Assembly (NCBI GenBank): GCA_020635905.1
Contig: JACJYV010000007.1
Coordinates: 310,001 to 374,000 of the forward strand
Source: Bacteroidia bacterium
Lineage (GTDB): Bacteria; Bacteroidota; Bacteroidia; J057; JADKCL01
Direction of reading: 5' to 3'
DNA: 64,000 nt
The notes under the pieces were generated by a model that saw only the letters and a list, made by a program, of their open reading frames with translations, had not been told where the DNA came from and searched no databases. Below, piece after piece: positions 1 to 8,500 of the stretch. Made by a program: the position numbers and the translations under genes. Position 1 is the first letter of the stretch. The number at the start of each line of letters is the position of its first letter.

Positions 1-1345
1 CCGCCGCCCCGGTGGCGGTGAGATCGAGGGTCGAGTCCGTACAAATGGGACTGTTGCTGCCTGCATTGGGCGCAGCGGGAGTATAATTGACGGTAATGTT
101 GATTGTATCGCGGGCGGTGCAGCTGTCTGTACTCAATACCTCCACCCAATAGAGACCTGAGGTGTACACTGTCAGATTTTGGTTGGAGGAATTGTCCGAC
201 CAAAGGTATTCCAGATAACCCGATCCTCCATCCAGAATGAGGGAGTCGCACACGGTGGTATCGTTGCCGATAAAAGGAGTGGGCAGGGGATTGACAATCA
301 CCGTGACCTGGTCTGAGGCACTGGGACAGCCAATTGCGTCAAAGGCGATCACACTTACCGGGCCGGTCACGGCCAGGGGGGCCGTTTCCAGGGAAGTATT
401 TCCGCCTGTGCTCCAGGCGTAGGAAGTGCCACCCGAGGCAGCCAGGGTAAAATTGTCCCCAATGCAAATGGTGGTGTCGCCCGTGATCTGGGCTACGGGA
501 ATGGGGTTGACGACCACGATGGTGGTGCCTGCAGGACCTGTACAGCCATTCAGGGTGGCAGTTACAGCGTAAATGCCCGCATGGGCTGCAGACACGTTAT
601 TGATGGAAGGATTGCTGGTGGAGGAGGTGAAGCCGTTGGGACCCGTCCAGTCGTAGGTGGCACCCAGGATGCCCGAGGCCGTGAGGTCGAGGGTGGAATC
701 CGTGCAAATGGGGCTGTTGCTGCCTGCGGTCGGGGCCGCAGGAGTGAAATTCACCGTGACGTTGATGGTGTCAGTTGCGTAGCAACTGTCAATGCTCATG
801 ACCTGCACCACGTACATTCCACTTGCATAAACCTTCAGGGTTTGGGTGGTGGCGCCGCCTGTCCAGAGGTATTCGAGATAACCCGTTCCAGCATCAAGCT
901 GCAGGGAATCGCAGACCGTGGTGTCATTGCCAATGAATGGGGTGGGCAGGGGATTGACCAGCACGGTTCTGGAAAAGGGCAGGCTGGGACAGCCGTCGCC
1001 GTCGAAGGCGACCAGGGTGATGGGCGCCGTGGCAGGGAAGAAAATGGTGTCCAGCACGGTGGTGCTGCCATTGCTCCAGAGGAAACTGCTGCCGCCTGAA
1101 GCCGCCAGAACGGTGCTGTCGCCAATGCAAATGGTGGTGTCGCCACTGATCCCCGCGGTTACCTGCGGATTGACGGTCACAAAGACCGAGTCATTGGGGC
1201 CATCGCAGGAATTTCGGGTGGTGGATACGTAATACCAACCCCCGTTTGCTGCGGTAGCATTGGGGATAATGGGATTTTGCTGAGATGAAGTGAAGCTGTT
1301 GGGGCCGGTCCAGTTGTAGGTCACCCCGCTGATGGTGGAGGCGGT
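1..1345 (-). repeat. Intragenic 663-bp super-repeat in the adhesin gene
   Basis: The sequence around 18 (gtgagatcgagg) recurs at 681 (gtgaggtcgagg) with the same following order of segments, a period of 663 bp or 221 codons. The start of a further, more diverged unit is seen near 1340. Each unit encodes three Ig-like modules in the same order. The period is a multiple of three, so copy number could change by recombination without breaking the frame. Confidence 0.75.
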
Positions 1346-2641
1346 AAGCTGGATGGAAGAGTCGTTGCAAATGGGAGAATTGGAGCCGGGCACTGGCGCG
1401 GGAGGCAGGGCATGCACCACGATGGGCACGGTGTCGGGGTCGCTGGAACAGGGACCCAGGGTAACGGTTACGTAGTAATCGCCCGAATCTGCGGCCACCA
1501 CGCCATCGATGGTGGGGTTTTGGGCATTGCCGGCCACAAATCCATTGGGGCCGGTCCAGTCGTAGGTGACGAAGGGCACACCCGAGAGAGCAGACAGGTT
1601 GAGGGTGTCGCCCTCACACAAGGGTGTATTGCCGCTGCCCGTGGGCGGCGGCGGCACGGGCAGGATATTGACGGTGTTGGTGGTGGAATCTTTGCACCCC
1701 AGGCTGTCGGTCACGATCAGCTTTACGTTATAACTGCCTATGGCTGCGTATTGGTGATTGATATTCTGGCCAATTCCTGTACTGCCGTCCCCAAAATCCC
1801 AAACCCAGGTGGCCACCAATGGATTGACAAATCCAACCGTGGCACAGGTATCGACCACATAGTAAAACTCTGCGCTGTCGTTGAGGCAGACGTTATTGCT
1901 GCCCATGGAGTAGTCGGGGAGCAGTTCGTAGGAGAAATTGGAGTAGATCACCGAGCCCTGGGAATAGTTGTAAAAGCCAAATCTGCCGGGCAGGAAGCAG
2001 CCGGGCACGTCGAAAATGGTGTCGTTGTTGATGACGATGATGGCGCGGGTGGAAAGGTAGGTGAGGGTGAAATTGTACACCGTGAAATCGACCCAACCCG
2101 TACCAGGGCCGGTAATGCTGCCCAGGATGTTGAAGGAGGGCTGGTTTTGGTGGCCCCAAAAGGTGGTGCCATAATTGGCCATGGTGTTGAGGTTGTTGTT
2201 GGCGATATTCACCTCGGCCAGGTACTGGCCGGCGGTCACGGCAATGCCTCCAGAGGTTTGATTGCCCTGTTTCCAGTCAAAAAGCCAGGTTTCCACATCG
2301 TAGGGGCCGGGTTGGCCGAATGGATTGCGGTAACCAAAGACGAAACCCACAAAGTCGTCGTCGCCTGCGGTATTGACCTGAATGGTGCCATTGATGCGCA
2401 CATTGATGTAGTCCTGCGGACTGACGAAGAAGGTGGGCTCACTGTTGATGGTCTGGGTGACCTGGGTGCCGGGGCCGTTGACCACCCAGTTGCCGTTGGC
2501 GGGAGGGCCTTCTTCCGTCCAGGTATTGAGGTCAATGTTGGCCGAACATTGGGCCTGAGATCGGGTAGAAAAAGCCAGAAAACCAGAAATCAGGAAAAAG
2601 CAAAGAAGGCCAAACCGTATTTGTTCAAGGGTGCGGTGCAT
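1..2641 (-). CDS. Giant secreted adhesin, 5' portion (TSP-C-like lectin, PKD, Ig-like repeats)
   Basis: Partial gene: it starts at 2641 and runs off the left edge, with 880 codons visible. The product opens with a Sec signal peptide (MHRTLEQIRFGLLCFFLISG, cut near SQAQ). Residues about 35-250 resemble the thrombospondin C-terminal/L-type lectin-like fold: acidic DDDFVGFVFGYR, a DWKQGNQ segment, and a closing GRFGFYNYSQG strand. A PKD domain follows (WDFGDGSTG, then a YNVKLIVTD strand). The rest is Ig-like modules with recurrent motifs such as YDWTGPNGF, GDTTICIGD and FIGNDTTVCDS. The modules form a 221-residue super-repeat encoded by 663-bp DNA repeats. The role is probably surface adhesion or matrix binding. 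Export by T9SS is inferred from lineage, because the C-terminus is outside the window. Several plus-strand open frames here are antisense shadows. Confidence 0.85.
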   Translation of the reverse strand, partial: MHRTLEQIRFGLLCFFLISGFLAFSTRSQAQCSANIDLNTWTEEGPPANGNWVVNGPGTQVTQTINSEPTFFVSPQDYINVRINGTIQVNTAGDDDFVGFVFGYRNPFGQPGPYDVETWLFDWKQGNQTSGGIAVTAGQYLAEVNIANNNLNTMANYGTTFWGHQNQPSFNILGSITGPGTGWVDFTVYNFTLTYLSTRAIIVINNDTIFDVPGCFLPGRFGFYNYSQGSVIYSNFSYELLPDYSMGSNNVCLNDSAEFYYVVDTCATVGFVNPLVATWVWDFGDGSTGIGQNINHQYAAIGSYNVKLIVTDSLGCKDSTTNTVNILPVPPPPTGSGNTPLCEGDTLNLSALSGVPFVTYDWTGPNGFVAGNAQNPTIDGVVAADSGDYYVTVTLGPCSSDPDTVPIVVHALPPAPVPGSNSPICNDSSIQLTASTISGVTYNWTGPNSFTSSQQNPIIPNATAANGGWYYVSTTRNSCDGPNDSVFVTVNPQVTAGISGDTTICIGDSTVLAASGGSSFLWSNGSTTVLDTIFFPATAPITLVAFDGDGCPSLPFSRTVLVNPLPTPFIGNDTTVCDSLQLDAGTGYLEYLWTGGATTQTLKVYASGMYVVQVMSIDSCYATDTINVTVNFTPAAPTAGSNSPICTDSTLDLTASGILGATYDWTGPNGFTSSTSNPSINNVSAAHAGIYAVTATLNGCTGPAGTTIVVVNPIPVAQITGDTTICIGDNFTLAASGGTSYAWSTGGNTSLETAPLAVTGPVSVIAFDAIGCPSASDQVTVIVNPLPTPFIGNDTTVCDSLILDGGSGYLEYLWSDNSSNQNLTVYTSGLYWVEVLSTDSCTARDTINITVNYTPAAPNAGSNSPICTDSTLDLTATGAA

Positions 2642-3063
2642 GTGTATCTTAATTGGGCAACCAAGTTAAACATTTATCCTTAATTAATATGTGACAAAGG
2701 CCCAGAAAATTGGGGGGGTAAAATGGGGAGTTTGGGCTCGTGGAGAAGGATTTTGGGAAGAGGGCGCAGAATTTGAGTTGAGGAGAAGGCTTTTGAAGTG
2801 AGAGGGTGGTCAGGTCAGAGAAATGGCTTTTCAAAGGGAAGACGAAAGGTGATTTTTGAAGGTGAAACCCATTTTCCCGGGCCTCGGCTGCATGTGGGAT
2901 GCTGGCGCCGAGCCGCGCTTTTTGCGAGGTGCCATGCAGCAGGGGAGGATGGTGCGGACAGGCAGCCCAGCCGCAGGAGGTTCCCGCAAAGAGGACTCTT
3001 TGCATTGGATTTCTGGCCTTTCGTCAGAGATTTTCCTTTACCTCTTTACGATTGGATTGAGGC
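2642..3063. other. Intergenic region with GC-rich inverted repeats
   Basis: This is 422 bp between the adhesin start and the Fic stop. The left part is AT-richer and would hold the adhesin promoter, but no clear Bacteroidota -33/-7 pair was identified. The right part (about 2875-3005) is GC-rich with several inverted repeats: CTGCATG at 2888-2894 against CATGCAG at 2933-2939, CTCGGC at 2883-2888 against GCCGAG at 2907-2912, and a perfect 8-bp stem GCAAAGAG/CTCTTTGC at 2986-3003 with a 2-base loop. No U-tract follows the last hairpin, so it is not called as a terminator. Short open frames here have no recognisable protein character. Confidence 0.5.
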
Positions 3064-4134
3064 TTATGATTCCTTCAGGAAGTAAACGGTGCCACGGTTT
3101 TTACCCACAGAATCTATGAAAAGCTCTGTTTTGAGGTATTGAAGGTCTTTTTTCAGGGTGTTGATGGAAATCTCGGGAAAGTAGTGCTGAAGGTCTTTGA
3201 GTTTGATGGGCTGGGCCTGGGCAATGAATTCCCGGATGAGTTTTTGCCGGTCGTTGAGGTAGCCGCCCCGGGATTTGAATACGTCGTACTTTTGTTCGAG
3301 GCGCTGAATCAGGCTTTCCATAGCCGAGAGGAAGAAAATCATCCATTTGTGAATGCGCTCTGTGTCTGAATAGCGGTCTTTTTGACCATCCATGAGAGCT
3401 TCGTAATAGGTGGCTTTTTTCTGCTCAATCAGATTTTCGAAGGATACATACTGGATAAACTGGTAGTCCATCTTGAGCAAAAGGAGGTTGGTGAGCAACC
3501 TGGAAAGCCTGCCATTGCCGTCCTGAAAGGGGTGGATGGAGAGGAATTCGTAAATAAATAACCCAACCAGAATGAGGGGATGAATCTCCTGGCGGTCGAG
3601 TTGCTGATTGGTCCAGTCGATCAGGTCAGTCATTTCGGGGTCCACGAGGTGCGGGTCAGTGGTTCTGAAAATGACTTTCTGGCTGCCGTCGGGATAATTG
3701 GCCAGCACTTTGTTGGAAAGATTTTTGTAATTGCCGCGGTGCCGCTCGTCTTTGATACTGTATTTTAAGAGTCTTTGATGGAGCTGCTGGATATAGTTGC
3801 GGGTAATCTGAATGTCGGGATAGCTTTCGTAAATAATCTCCAATACTTCGTAATAGCCTACCACTTCCTGCTGGTCGCGGGTTTTCAGCTTGGTGATTTC
3901 CATGTTTTGCAGGAGTTCGCGAATCTCATCGTTGGTGAGTTGGGCTCCTTCTATGCGGGTGGATGAACCAATGGACTCAATGGTTGCAATTTTGCGAAGT
4001 TCTTTCAGGTAAATGTTCTCTCTCTTCTCAACGATGTTCCACTTTCCCTTGAAAGAATCTATGTAACTGACCAGCTTCAATACCTGCTGTGTGGTGTCGA
4101 AATCGAATTTTATTTTGTTGAGGAATTTATCCAT
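3064..4134 (-). CDS. Fic family protein (class II, autoinhibited) with C-terminal winged helix
   Basis: Protein of 356 aa with an N-terminal Fic_N-type helical region, a Fic core carrying the catalytic HPFQDGNGR motif (residues about 197-205) and a C-terminal winged-helix-like region (about 290-356). Fic enzymes usually transfer AMP from ATP to hydroxyl side chains of target proteins. Residues about 57-62 read STRIEG and match the (S/T)xxxE(G/N) inhibitory motif. Because this lies before the Fic core, the protein fits class II, in which the inhibitory glutamate blocks ATP positioning. The catalytic histidine and phosphate-binding GNGR are intact, so an active, regulated enzyme is expected. 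No antitoxin gene is adjacent. The winged helix together with the iterated repeats just upstream suggests DNA binding and autoregulation (inference). Confidence 0.92.
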   Translation of the reverse strand: MDKFLNKIKFDFDTTQQVLKLVSYIDSFKGKWNIVEKRENIYLKELRKIATIESIGSSTRIEGAQLTNDEIRELLQNMEITKLKTRDQQEVVGYYEVLEIIYESYPDIQITRNYIQQLHQRLLKYSIKDERHRGNYKNLSNKVLANYPDGSQKVIFRTTDPHLVDPEMTDLIDWTNQQLDRQEIHPLILVGLFIYEFLSIHPFQDGNGRLSRLLTNLLLLKMDYQFIQYVSFENLIEQKKATYYEALMDGQKDRYSDTERIHKWMIFFLSAMESLIQRLEQKYDVFKSRGGYLNDRQKLIREFIAQAQPIKLKDLQHYFPEISINTLKKDLQYLKTELFIDSVGKNRGTVYFLKES

Positions 4135-4135
4135 T

Positions 4136-4300
4136 CTGTATCCATTCCAAAGTTATGGATATTTTTTCGGATATCCATATTGTATCCATAATGTATCCAT
4201 TATTTTTGATTCATTTTGTTTATAATCAATAACTTATGACTTTTTGGTGTTTTTGGATAGAAAATGAAATATCCATATTGTATCCATAACGTATCCATTT
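4136..4300. promoter_or_regulatory. Iterated TATCCAT repeats upstream of the Fic gene (putative operator)
   Basis: Two 30-bp direct repeats at 4171-4200 and 4269-4298 differ at one base and start 98 bp apart. Each contains three copies of a (A/T/G)TATCCAT unit. A further unit in the opposite orientation (TATGGATAT, 4154-4162) faces ATATCCATA (4171-4179) across 8 bases, making a perfect 9-bp inverted repeat. A single GTATCCAT also overlaps the Fic start region near 4138. This density of one heptamer immediately before a gene whose product has a winged helix suggests an autoregulatory operator. Function is inferred. Confidence 0.6.
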
Positions 4301-4427
4301 ATCAGGAAAAATGGAACTGAGGACCCCGAAGAATTTTGCCCGGAAATGCAGGTGCCTTTCCCGACTTTTCCCGAAGGAAAAAGTCAGAAAAGGCACCACA
4401 AATGAAATGTATTTTTGGTGGCGCTGC

Positions 4428-6125
4428 CTACCGTTTCAGCATCCGCAGGGTGGCCGTCTGGCCACTTTCGTCCTGCACCCGCAGCAGGTACATGCCTGGG
4501 GTCAGGCCCGAAACATCCAGGGAGGCTTCCCTGGCCGACTGATATTGCTGTCTCATCAGGGCTTTGCCCTGAATGTCAAGTACTTCAAGCTGGTGAATGG
4601 TGCCGCCATGGTCGGCGTTGACTTCCAGCCTGACCCGGTCACGGGCCGGATTGGGGTATAATTTGTAACCATTTGCCCGGGCAATTTCTTTTTCCCGGCC
4701 CACCCAGCTGGCTTCCACCACGATAAACTGACCCATCATGCCTGCATCTTCGTGAAAAAGGTTGTGGCAGTGGTACATGTAAGGAATGACGCTGTCCACA
4801 AAGTCGGTAAACTCGCCAATGAAGCTGATGGTGTCGCCGGGCTGCACCAACACCACATCCTTGCGACCGGCCATGGGAGCAGGCGGGGGGCTGCCATTGA
4901 GTTCCGTGATGTAAAACTGAATGTCGTGGATGTGGAACGGGTGGGCCACATCTGTGGTATTGATCAGGGTCCAAACCTCAATATTGTCTTTGATCACCGT
5001 GTCGTTGATGACCATGTGGTTGAAAGGGGTGGAATTGATGTAGTAAGGAAATCCGTTGGGGTCAGCATCCATGATTTTGATGCGGGTGCGGTCCACGTTG
5101 GAAAGGCTGGGCTTGACGTAGGTATTGAGGGAAGTGGGCAGACTGGTGACCGGATTGGGAGTTTGGGGATTGACCCGAAACTCCATCAGGATAAAGTCGG
5201 CGCTGTCGAGGGGATTGCCGGGCAGGCCGCCGGGGCCGCCCGGACCACCTGAAATGCCGGGAGGCATGGTTGAATTGAGGGAAGGGAAGGGATAATTATT
5301 TCCATTTTGTCCCCCGAAATTCACCACCACCTGGGCCCGCTCGCCGGGAGCCAGCAGTACCGTGTTGACAGGCACAGGAGCTTCCAGCAGGCCTCCGTCG
5401 GAGGCAATCTGAAAGACGGGCAGGTTGGTGGGGAAACCCACATTATACACCCGCTGGTTGGAACCATTCAGGAGGCGAAAACGCACCATTTGTGCGGGAA
5501 CACTGAGGAAGGCACCCAGGGTGCCGTTGATGGCGATGGTATCGGCCATGGCCGCAAAAATCAACTGGTTGGTGGCGTCGAAGCTTTTGTCCTGGATGAT
5601 GATGGGGAAATCGTCCACTCCGTAGGTGCGGGGCAGGTTGAGGCTGGCTTCGTGCGCATCGCGCACGATGATCATGCCAGCGGCACCTTTGTAAACCTGC
5701 TCGGCCGTATGGCCGTGGAGGTGAGGGTGATACCAATGGGTAGTGGCTTCGTCGTCGATCACGAAGGAAGGCGACCAGGTGGTATTGGGCGGGATAAAGG
5801 TGTGGGGACCGCCGTCGTCCTCTGGGGCCACATGCATGCCATGCCAGTGCATGGTGGTGGTATCTGTGAGGTTGTTGGTGACGTGCATTTGCACGGTATC
5901 GCCGCGCTGGAAAATCAGGGTGGGGCCGAGATAGGGCTGGTTGATGCCGTGGGTGACGGTGGAATCACCGGCCAGGAAGTTCACGTAGGAAGGTGCCAGG
6001 GTGAGGTTGAAAACCGGGCCTGTGAGGGTGTCGGGGATAAAAAGGGGATTCAGAAACTGAGCCCTGAGTCCGGCAAATGCGAGGGTCAGGGAAAGCAGAA
6101 GAAAGCTGGATTTTGCAAATTTCAT
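4428..6125 (-). CDS. Secreted multicopper oxidase with T9SS sorting domain
   Basis: 565 aa. A Sec signal peptide (about 1-22, ending GLRAQ) is followed by cupredoxin domains holding all four copper-ligand motifs: HWHG (about 92), HPHLHGHT (about 130), HPFHIH (about 392) and HCHNLFHEDAGMM (about 448), the last with a type 1 copper Met. It therefore should oxidise phenolics, metal ions or similar substrates at T1 copper and reduce oxygen to water at the trinuclear centre. A Gly/Pro-rich loop lies in the middle domain. The C-terminus has the type A T9SS signature (YKLYPNPARDRVRLEV) and a terminal beta-strand set, so it is expected on the cell surface or released. It is a laccase/bilirubin-oxidase/CotA-type protein; the physiological substrate cannot be read from sequence. 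Confidence 0.93.
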   Translation of the reverse strand: MKFAKSSFLLLSLTLAFAGLRAQFLNPLFIPDTLTGPVFNLTLAPSYVNFLAGDSTVTHGINQPYLGPTLIFQRGDTVQMHVTNNLTDTTTMHWHGMHVAPEDDGGPHTFIPPNTTWSPSFVIDDEATTHWYHPHLHGHTAEQVYKGAAGMIIVRDAHEASLNLPRTYGVDDFPIIIQDKSFDATNQLIFAAMADTIAINGTLGAFLSVPAQMVRFRLLNGSNQRVYNVGFPTNLPVFQIASDGGLLEAPVPVNTVLLAPGERAQVVVNFGGQNGNNYPFPSLNSTMPPGISGGPGGPGGLPGNPLDSADFILMEFRVNPQTPNPVTSLPTSLNTYVKPSLSNVDRTRIKIMDADPNGFPYYINSTPFNHMVINDTVIKDNIEVWTLINTTDVAHPFHIHDIQFYITELNGSPPPAPMAGRKDVVLVQPGDTISFIGEFTDFVDSVIPYMYHCHNLFHEDAGMMGQFIVVEASWVGREKEIARANGYKLYPNPARDRVRLEVNADHGGTIHQLEVLDIQGKALMRQQYQSAREASLDVSGLTPGMYLLRVQDESGQTATLRMLKR

Positions 6126-6434
6126 AATAGCTGGCTTTGGGTTTTAGTTGATTTCAAACCAATCTTCAGTTTTTCAGGTTGCCGGCTTAAGGATTACAGA
6201 AGTCGAAACAAAGGTAGCTTCTGCAATCAAATTGCTGACTTTGGCCTGAAAAATACGGCTCTTACCGGACAAATTGTTGATTTTCCTTCAAAGGGGCCAG
6301 AATCGGGTGGAATCGTCCCTGAGAGGGTTAGATGCTTTTACCCACCCGGGCTTGCGCCCGGACAAAAATTATTCCTTTCCTTCACCACCACCCGAAACTC
6401 AGGCAGTAGGGAAGGAACTGAAAAATGGAATTTT
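6126..6434. other. Intergenic region between FKBP and multicopper oxidase genes
   Basis: 309 bp. It contains a compact hairpin CCGGGC-TTGC-GCCCGG at 6346-6361 downstream of the FKBP stop, without a U-tract on the minus strand, so termination is uncertain. The part near 6126-6240 should hold the oxidase promoter, but no confident element was seen. Confidence 0.35.
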
Positions 6435-6773
6435 TCAGCTGAAGCTGACCAGTTCCACTTCGAAAACCAAAGTGGCATTGGGGGGAATGACTCCGCCCGC
6501 ACCGCGGGCTCCGTAACCCAGTTGGGGAGGAATGGTCAGGGTGGCTTTGGCACCCCGGTTGAGCAGGGCAATGCCCTCATCCCATCCTTTGATTACCGCG
6601 CCCATTCCCAAAGGAAAGGAGAGAGGTTGACCCCGGTTATAAGAGCTGTCAAAAACCGTTCCGTCAGTCAGCATGCCCTTGTAGTGCACGCGTACGTTAC
6701 TGCCCCGTTTGGGGGAATCACCTGTTCCTGCCTGGGTGATTTCGTATTGCAATCCTGATTCAGTTGTAGGCAT
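6435..6773 (-). CDS. FKBP-type peptidyl-prolyl cis-trans isomerase
   Basis: 112 aa, a single FKBP domain. Characteristic segments include VHYKGMLTDGTVFDSSY near the N-terminus, a VIKGWDEGIALL segment holding the active-site Trp, IPPQLGYGARGAGGVIPPNATLVFEVELV, and the expected length of a one-domain FKBP. It accelerates cis-trans isomerisation of Xaa-Pro bonds during folding. No signal peptide is visible, so it is probably cytoplasmic. The ATG at 6773 (MPTTESGLQ) is chosen over an in-frame TTG at 6791 because FKBP homology begins just after it. Confidence 0.93.
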   Translation of the reverse strand: MPTTESGLQYEITQAGTGDSPKRGSNVRVHYKGMLTDGTVFDSSYNRGQPLSFPLGMGAVIKGWDEGIALLNRGAKATLTIPPQLGYGARGAGGVIPPNATLVFEVELVSFS

Positions 6774-6973
6774 AAAGTAAAATTTTTCCAAAAATGGGGC
6801 TATAAATTCAAATGGCCAAACCTGTGGCCTTTTTTCTGGCCAGATTCCTGAATTTCAGGAAGATGTAAGTACAGGTTGGATGGAGGGAGGCCCTGGGGAG
6901 AAAATGTGCACATTCGCCCCGTTTTTTTTATTATCTTGCTTTGTTCGAATCGTTCATTCAATAAAACTGCGGT

Positions 6974-8500
6974 ATGCAACCTACAACAATACAGAAAAAA
7001 GAGAAAGAAAATGCAGCCAAACAGCAGACAGAAGGCGAACAGGGCCAATCCATGGCTCCGCCTGCTATGCAACTGATGGCTGATCCCGGGGCTGGCGATG
7101 GCTTCCCCAACCTGGGCAACGGAAACGGTGCCGGCTCCTTCAATCCCATTCAGCGTCAGGAAGCTCCTGACGCGGGCGTATGTGAGCCCGACAATGCCCA
7201 AAGCATGGATTATTCCGTCATCGCCCAGAATGTGTGGGACGCCATGTTTGGTGGTACAGGCTGGGGCACAGACGAGCAAAAAGTCTATGACAACCTGGCT
7301 CTTCTGAATCATGACGACGGCATGATTTCTGAATTCATGGCTTTTTACAAAGCCAGATTTGGAACCAATGTGGACGACGATATTGCTTCAGAATTCAGCA
7401 ATAACATCCTCGGAAACGAACTCGATCAGGCCCTCAGCTACCTCAATACCAACGGCGACAACCTGGGCGTGTGCCCGGTGGAAGACACCGTGGGAGGGGA
7501 GACCGACAAAACCACCGACGATCCCAGCCCGGCCCTCGACCCGGATGCAGAAGCCAAACTGAAGCCCTATGTGATCAGCGACGGCGCCGCCTGGATTCGC
7601 AACGACGAATTTGTACCCCTTGAACCCAAGCAATCCATTCCCAAATGGACTGAGGTATATGTTTCCAAAACGGGCTCCAAGGATGGAAAAAATTATGCCT
7701 TTGTCAAAGGCATGTCCGACGACAAAGAGTGGGGCTGGACCTCCACGGGCAATCTCTACGAGCAATTCTGGGATCCCAAAGACAACGAGGATACGTACAA
7801 GGCAGTTTCCAGCGCCTATAACGACCAGATGCAGGCCATCGATCCCAAAGCCACCCGTGCGGATCTGATCATGAGCGGCACTGGCGTGGCAGCCCTGGCC
7901 AATAAATGGTATCCCAATGAAACAGATGCCAGCAAGCTTGACTCTGGTTTCAAAACCAAAGTGGACAACCTGGGCGCATTCTTCTCGGCCAATGGCATCA
8001 GCTATTCGCTCAACGCAGGTTTGCGTCACCCCCTTCGTTCCACCATTTTCAACTACGCCATCAAAGTGGCTGCAGCCAGCAGCGACGACATCATCCATGA
8101 AGCCAATGCGGTTATGGTGAAATATGGTATCCCGATCGACTGGGCCCACAAAAATACGGATGGAAGCATCAACCGTTCAACTTCCAAAGCCAAGGCCGTC
8201 GAGGTCAAGGGTGAATTCGGGCTGGGCAGCAAAGCTGCCCGCGGGATCAAGGACTTTGGTGGCACCATTTCCAACCACAACAACGGCAAGGCCGTGGACA
8301 TTGAGCTGACTTTCAGCTTCACCGCGCCCAAAACCGTCACCGTGGGAGGAAAATCCTATACCATCAATCCTTCCGCAGAATCCGGCAATAATATCTCTGG
8401 CGTGGCCAGCAAAGCTCTGGCCCAGATCGGCAAAGCCAATTATGGCATTACCCGCGCCATGGACGACGACGCCGTACACTGGTCAGAAACCGGACATTGA
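6974..8500 (+). CDS. Annexin-repeat/M15-like peptidase protein with eCIS-type leader (putative effector)
   Basis: 508 aa, no signal peptide. The first about 70 residues are disordered, Gln/Pro/Gly-rich, and contain PAMQLMADPG and FNPIQRQEA, a style typical of proteins associated with extracellular contractile injection systems. Residues about 83-150 match one annexin-like repeat (GWGTDEQKVYDNL, then YKARFGTNVDDDIASEF). Residues about 195-262 look like an SH3-type fold with TSTGNLYE. The C-terminal half has an M15/D-Ala-D-Ala-carboxypeptidase-like arrangement: SNHNNGKAVDIEL (about 433-445, matching SxHxxGxAxD) and DAVHW near the end, which would supply His, Asp and His zinc ligands. Cell-wall hydrolysis by a delivered toxin is the best hypothesis. 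The downstream lipoprotein gene overlaps its stop codon. Confidence 0.7.
   Translation: MQPTTIQKKEKENAAKQQTEGEQGQSMAPPAMQLMADPGAGDGFPNLGNGNGAGSFNPIQRQEAPDAGVCEPDNAQSMDYSVIAQNVWDAMFGGTGWGTDEQKVYDNLALLNHDDGMISEFMAFYKARFGTNVDDDIASEFSNNILGNELDQALSYLNTNGDNLGVCPVEDTVGGETDKTTDDPSPALDPDAEAKLKPYVISDGAAWIRNDEFVPLEPKQSIPKWTEVYVSKTGSKDGKNYAFVKGMSDDKEWGWTSTGNLYEQFWDPKDNEDTYKAVSSAYNDQMQAIDPKATRADLIMSGTGVAALANKWYPNETDASKLDSGFKTKVDNLGAFFSANGISYSLNAGLRHPLRSTIFNYAIKVAAASSDDIIHEANAVMVKYGIPIDWAHKNTDGSINRSTSKAKAVEVKGEFGLGSKAARGIKDFGGTISNHNNGKAVDIELTFSFTAPKTVTVGGKSYTINPSAESGNNISGVASKALAQIGKANYGITRAMDDDAVHWSETGH

Noticed and set aside
1412..2683. A long plus-strand open frame (423 aa) opposite the adhesin gene
   Set aside because: The minus strand has a signal peptide, lectin-like and PKD motifs in the same interval; the plus frame has no recognisable domain.
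2649..3005. A small minus-strand gene (118 aa) between the adhesin and Fic genes
   Set aside because: It reads through the inverted-repeat block, with no signal or domain character.
4136..4300. Replication-origin iterons
   Set aside because: The repeats are few, lie directly before a Fic gene, and no replication initiator gene or DnaA-box cluster accompanies them.
6340..6365. Terminator after the FKBP gene
   Set aside because: The 6346-6361 hairpin lacks a following T-tract on the transcribed strand.
5307..6758. A 483-aa plus-strand open frame over the oxidase and FKBP genes
   Set aside because: It runs across two clear minus-strand genes and the gap between them, and its sequence is a low-information mirror of those.
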